From Yponomeuta sedellus (taxonomy: Eukaryota > Arthropoda > Insecta > Lepidoptera > Yponomeutidae): DNA of 64,000 nucleotides. Under the pieces are notes generated by a model. The model searched no databases. It was given only the letters and a program-made list of their open reading frames with translations, and was not told where the DNA came from. Below are positions 62,463 to 64,000 of this stretch, one piece after another (positions within the stretch are counted from its first letter, which is position 1; each line of letters starts with the position of its first letter). Both the position numbers and the translations under genes were made by a program. The DNA lies in assembly GCA_934045075.1 (NCBI GenBank), contig OW203722.1, forward strand, positions 6,740,763 to 6,804,762, in the 5' to 3' direction.

Positions 62463-63958
62463 TAAAGCTACAATGCGATATACTCACTGATCTAACATCC
62501 ATACGTTTTCTCGGAAATGGCAAGAGTTGGACGATAATGATGTATGAGAAAGTTGTAGGGAATGTACGATATACAGCCATCCTATGGAGCCGATTTTTGA
62601 ATTTCGAACGCGTTCCACTACGCGAGGGTGCTAACTCTGTCGTTTACCGACCGATTTGGATGAAATTTTCACCCGGCCTTTTCTTCGACACGCCATTTTC
62701 GGTTCCGCCGACGGTCGTTCCAAATTCAAAATACCACCGGAGATATAGCCCTCCGAAAATCGGCCTTTTTTCGACCTCTACGCAAAAAAGTCGGCAGCCA
62801 ACTGGGCGCATGCCAGGGACCAGCCGTAAACGGCATCGTGTCGTCAAAGGACCCAGGTATATGAGAAAAATCCGACATTCTGACATTTCAAGATGGCGGC
62901 TGAGATATTGGCTTTCAAAGGTGTCAAATTTACTATGGAGAATTTCTACAAAAAATTTGTACTGAAAATCATCTTTTTCGTAGAAAATCTTAATTTTTTT
63001 GTACCATCGACAGAGGCTAAGCGCCAAAATGAGTACTTGGCTGAGAATGGCGTCACCACGCCGAGGTGCTGTGGCATTCCAGTTGGCCATCGACTCATTA
63101 AAGTTTGAAAATCACGCACTATAATAGAAAAATTTCACCCGAAATAGTTATTTTCATACAAAAATGCGTTTCTTTAGTACCACCGACGGAGGCCAAAGGC
63201 CGAAACTACTACTCGGCTGGGAGCGGCTACTCAGTGCCGAGGTGCTGTAGCATTCCAGTTGGCCATCGACCCATTAAAGTTTGAAAATCACCCACTTTAA
63301 TAGAAAAAATTCACCCGAAATAGTTATTTTCATACAAAAATGCATTTCTTTAGTACCACCGACGGAGGCCAAAGGCCGAAACTACTACTCGGCTGGGAGC
63401 GGCTACTCAGTGCCGAGGTGCTGTAGCATTCCAGTTGGCCATCGACCCATTAAAGTTTGAAAATCACCCACTTTAATAGAAAAAATTCACCCGAAATAGT
63501 TATTTTCATACAAAAATGCATTTCTTTAGTACCACCGACGGAGGCCAAAGGCCGAAACTACTACTCGGCTGGGAGCGGCTACTTAGTGCCGAGGTGCTGT
63601 GGCATTCCAGTTGGCCATCGACTCATCAAAGGTTGAAAATCACCCACTTTAATAGAAATTTTTCACCCAAAATAGGACTTTTCATACAAAAATGCATTTT
63701 TTTAGTACCACCGGTGGAGGCCAAAGGCCAAAAAAATTGCTCATCTGTGAATGGCATCGTGTCACGTAGATATTCAGGTCCCTGAGAAAAATCAAACATT
63801 TTGAAATTTCTAATTGCCGGCCGAGTTATTGACGATTGATCAAGGCCAACTTTGTATGAACATTTTGTACTGAAAATCGATTTCCTATAGAAGCCCTCCG
63901 CAAGTACTGCCTGCCGCAAATACCTACCGGGTGAACGACCCGAGTCATTATATATATA
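62463..63958. repeat. Higher-order tandem repeat, unit 2 (1,496 bp)
   Basis: Same head and tail as unit 1 with a handful of substitutions, but four 176-bp starts (63164, 63340, 63516, 63692). 1,672 minus 1,496 is 176. Confidence 0.92.
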
Positions 63959-64000
63959 TAAAGCTACAATGCGATATACTCACTGATCTAACATAATACG
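63959..64000. repeat. Start of a third higher-order unit
   Basis: 'taaagctacaatgcgatata' and 'ctcactgatctaacat' repeat again, then differ from units 1 and 2 in the last bases (aatacg instead of ccatacg). The array reaches or ends at the window edge. Confidence 0.8.

Noticed and set aside
61492..63750. CRISPR array
   Set aside because: The repeats are contiguous 176-bp units without unique spacers, in a eukaryotic genome.

Overview
The window looks like intergenic or heterochromatic DNA from a moth or butterfly (Lepidoptera). It is AT-rich and packed with repeats. I see no convincing host gene, no functional tRNA or rRNA, and nothing bacterial. The lepidopteran assignment is inference. It rests on the mix of tRNA-headed SINEs, 5'-truncated LINE tails (RTE-like and jockey/CR1-like), dispersed repeats of the 'GGGTTCCGTA' and 'CCGACTTCAAAAAAGGAGG' kind, a BEL/Pao retrotransposon, Transib and mariner.

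The main structure is a pair of almost identical 11.4-kb units in opposite orientation at 9542-20952 and 26374-37787, 5.4 kb apart. Each unit begins and ends with the same 25-bp inverted terminal repeat (CATTGAATTTGAAGTAAG..., one mismatch). Each is flanked by its own 7-bp direct repeat: CTATTAT for the left unit, GTGGAAG for the right. They are therefore best read as two separate, recent insertions of one very large DNA transposon, not as an inverted segmental duplication. I see no transposase that can be assigned to this outer element. It carries a cargo of older, dead elements nested in one another: (i) a dispersed lepidopteran repeat holding a mariner (TA target site, D,D34D transposase in pieces), itself broken by a SINE with a 10-bp target duplication; (ii) a 4.2-kb Transib (RAG1-like transposase with two in-frame stops, one frameshift and a Lys where the third catalytic Glu is expected), itself broken by a 165-bp RTE LINE tail with a 10-bp target duplication; (iii) another tRNA-headed SINE and a LINE tail. 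All of this is present in both units with the same breaks, so it has moved as one passenger load.

Layout: 1-9.5 kb is a patchwork of SINE and LINE tails, micro- and minisatellites, one Harbinger-like MITE (6167-6331) and two head-to-head inverted SINE dimers (3174-3436, 8229-8365), each with a 13-14-bp target duplication. 9.5-37.8 kb holds the twin giant elements and their spacer, which contains a full SINE and a run of adjacent palindromes. 38-48.3 kb holds more dispersed repeats, small fold-back elements and a two-copy ~0.6-kb tandem repeat. 48.3-55.2 kb is a full-length, recently inserted BEL/Pao retrotransposon on the minus strand (223-bp LTRs with one observed mismatch, TSD CAATG). 55.2-60.8 kb is repeat-poor apart from SINE/LINE pieces. 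60.8 kb to the end is a nested tandem array: a higher-order unit of 1,672 then 1,496 bp, the difference being exactly one 176-bp internal repeat.

Nothing here forms an operon or pathway. The genes present are those of mobile elements, and most are broken.
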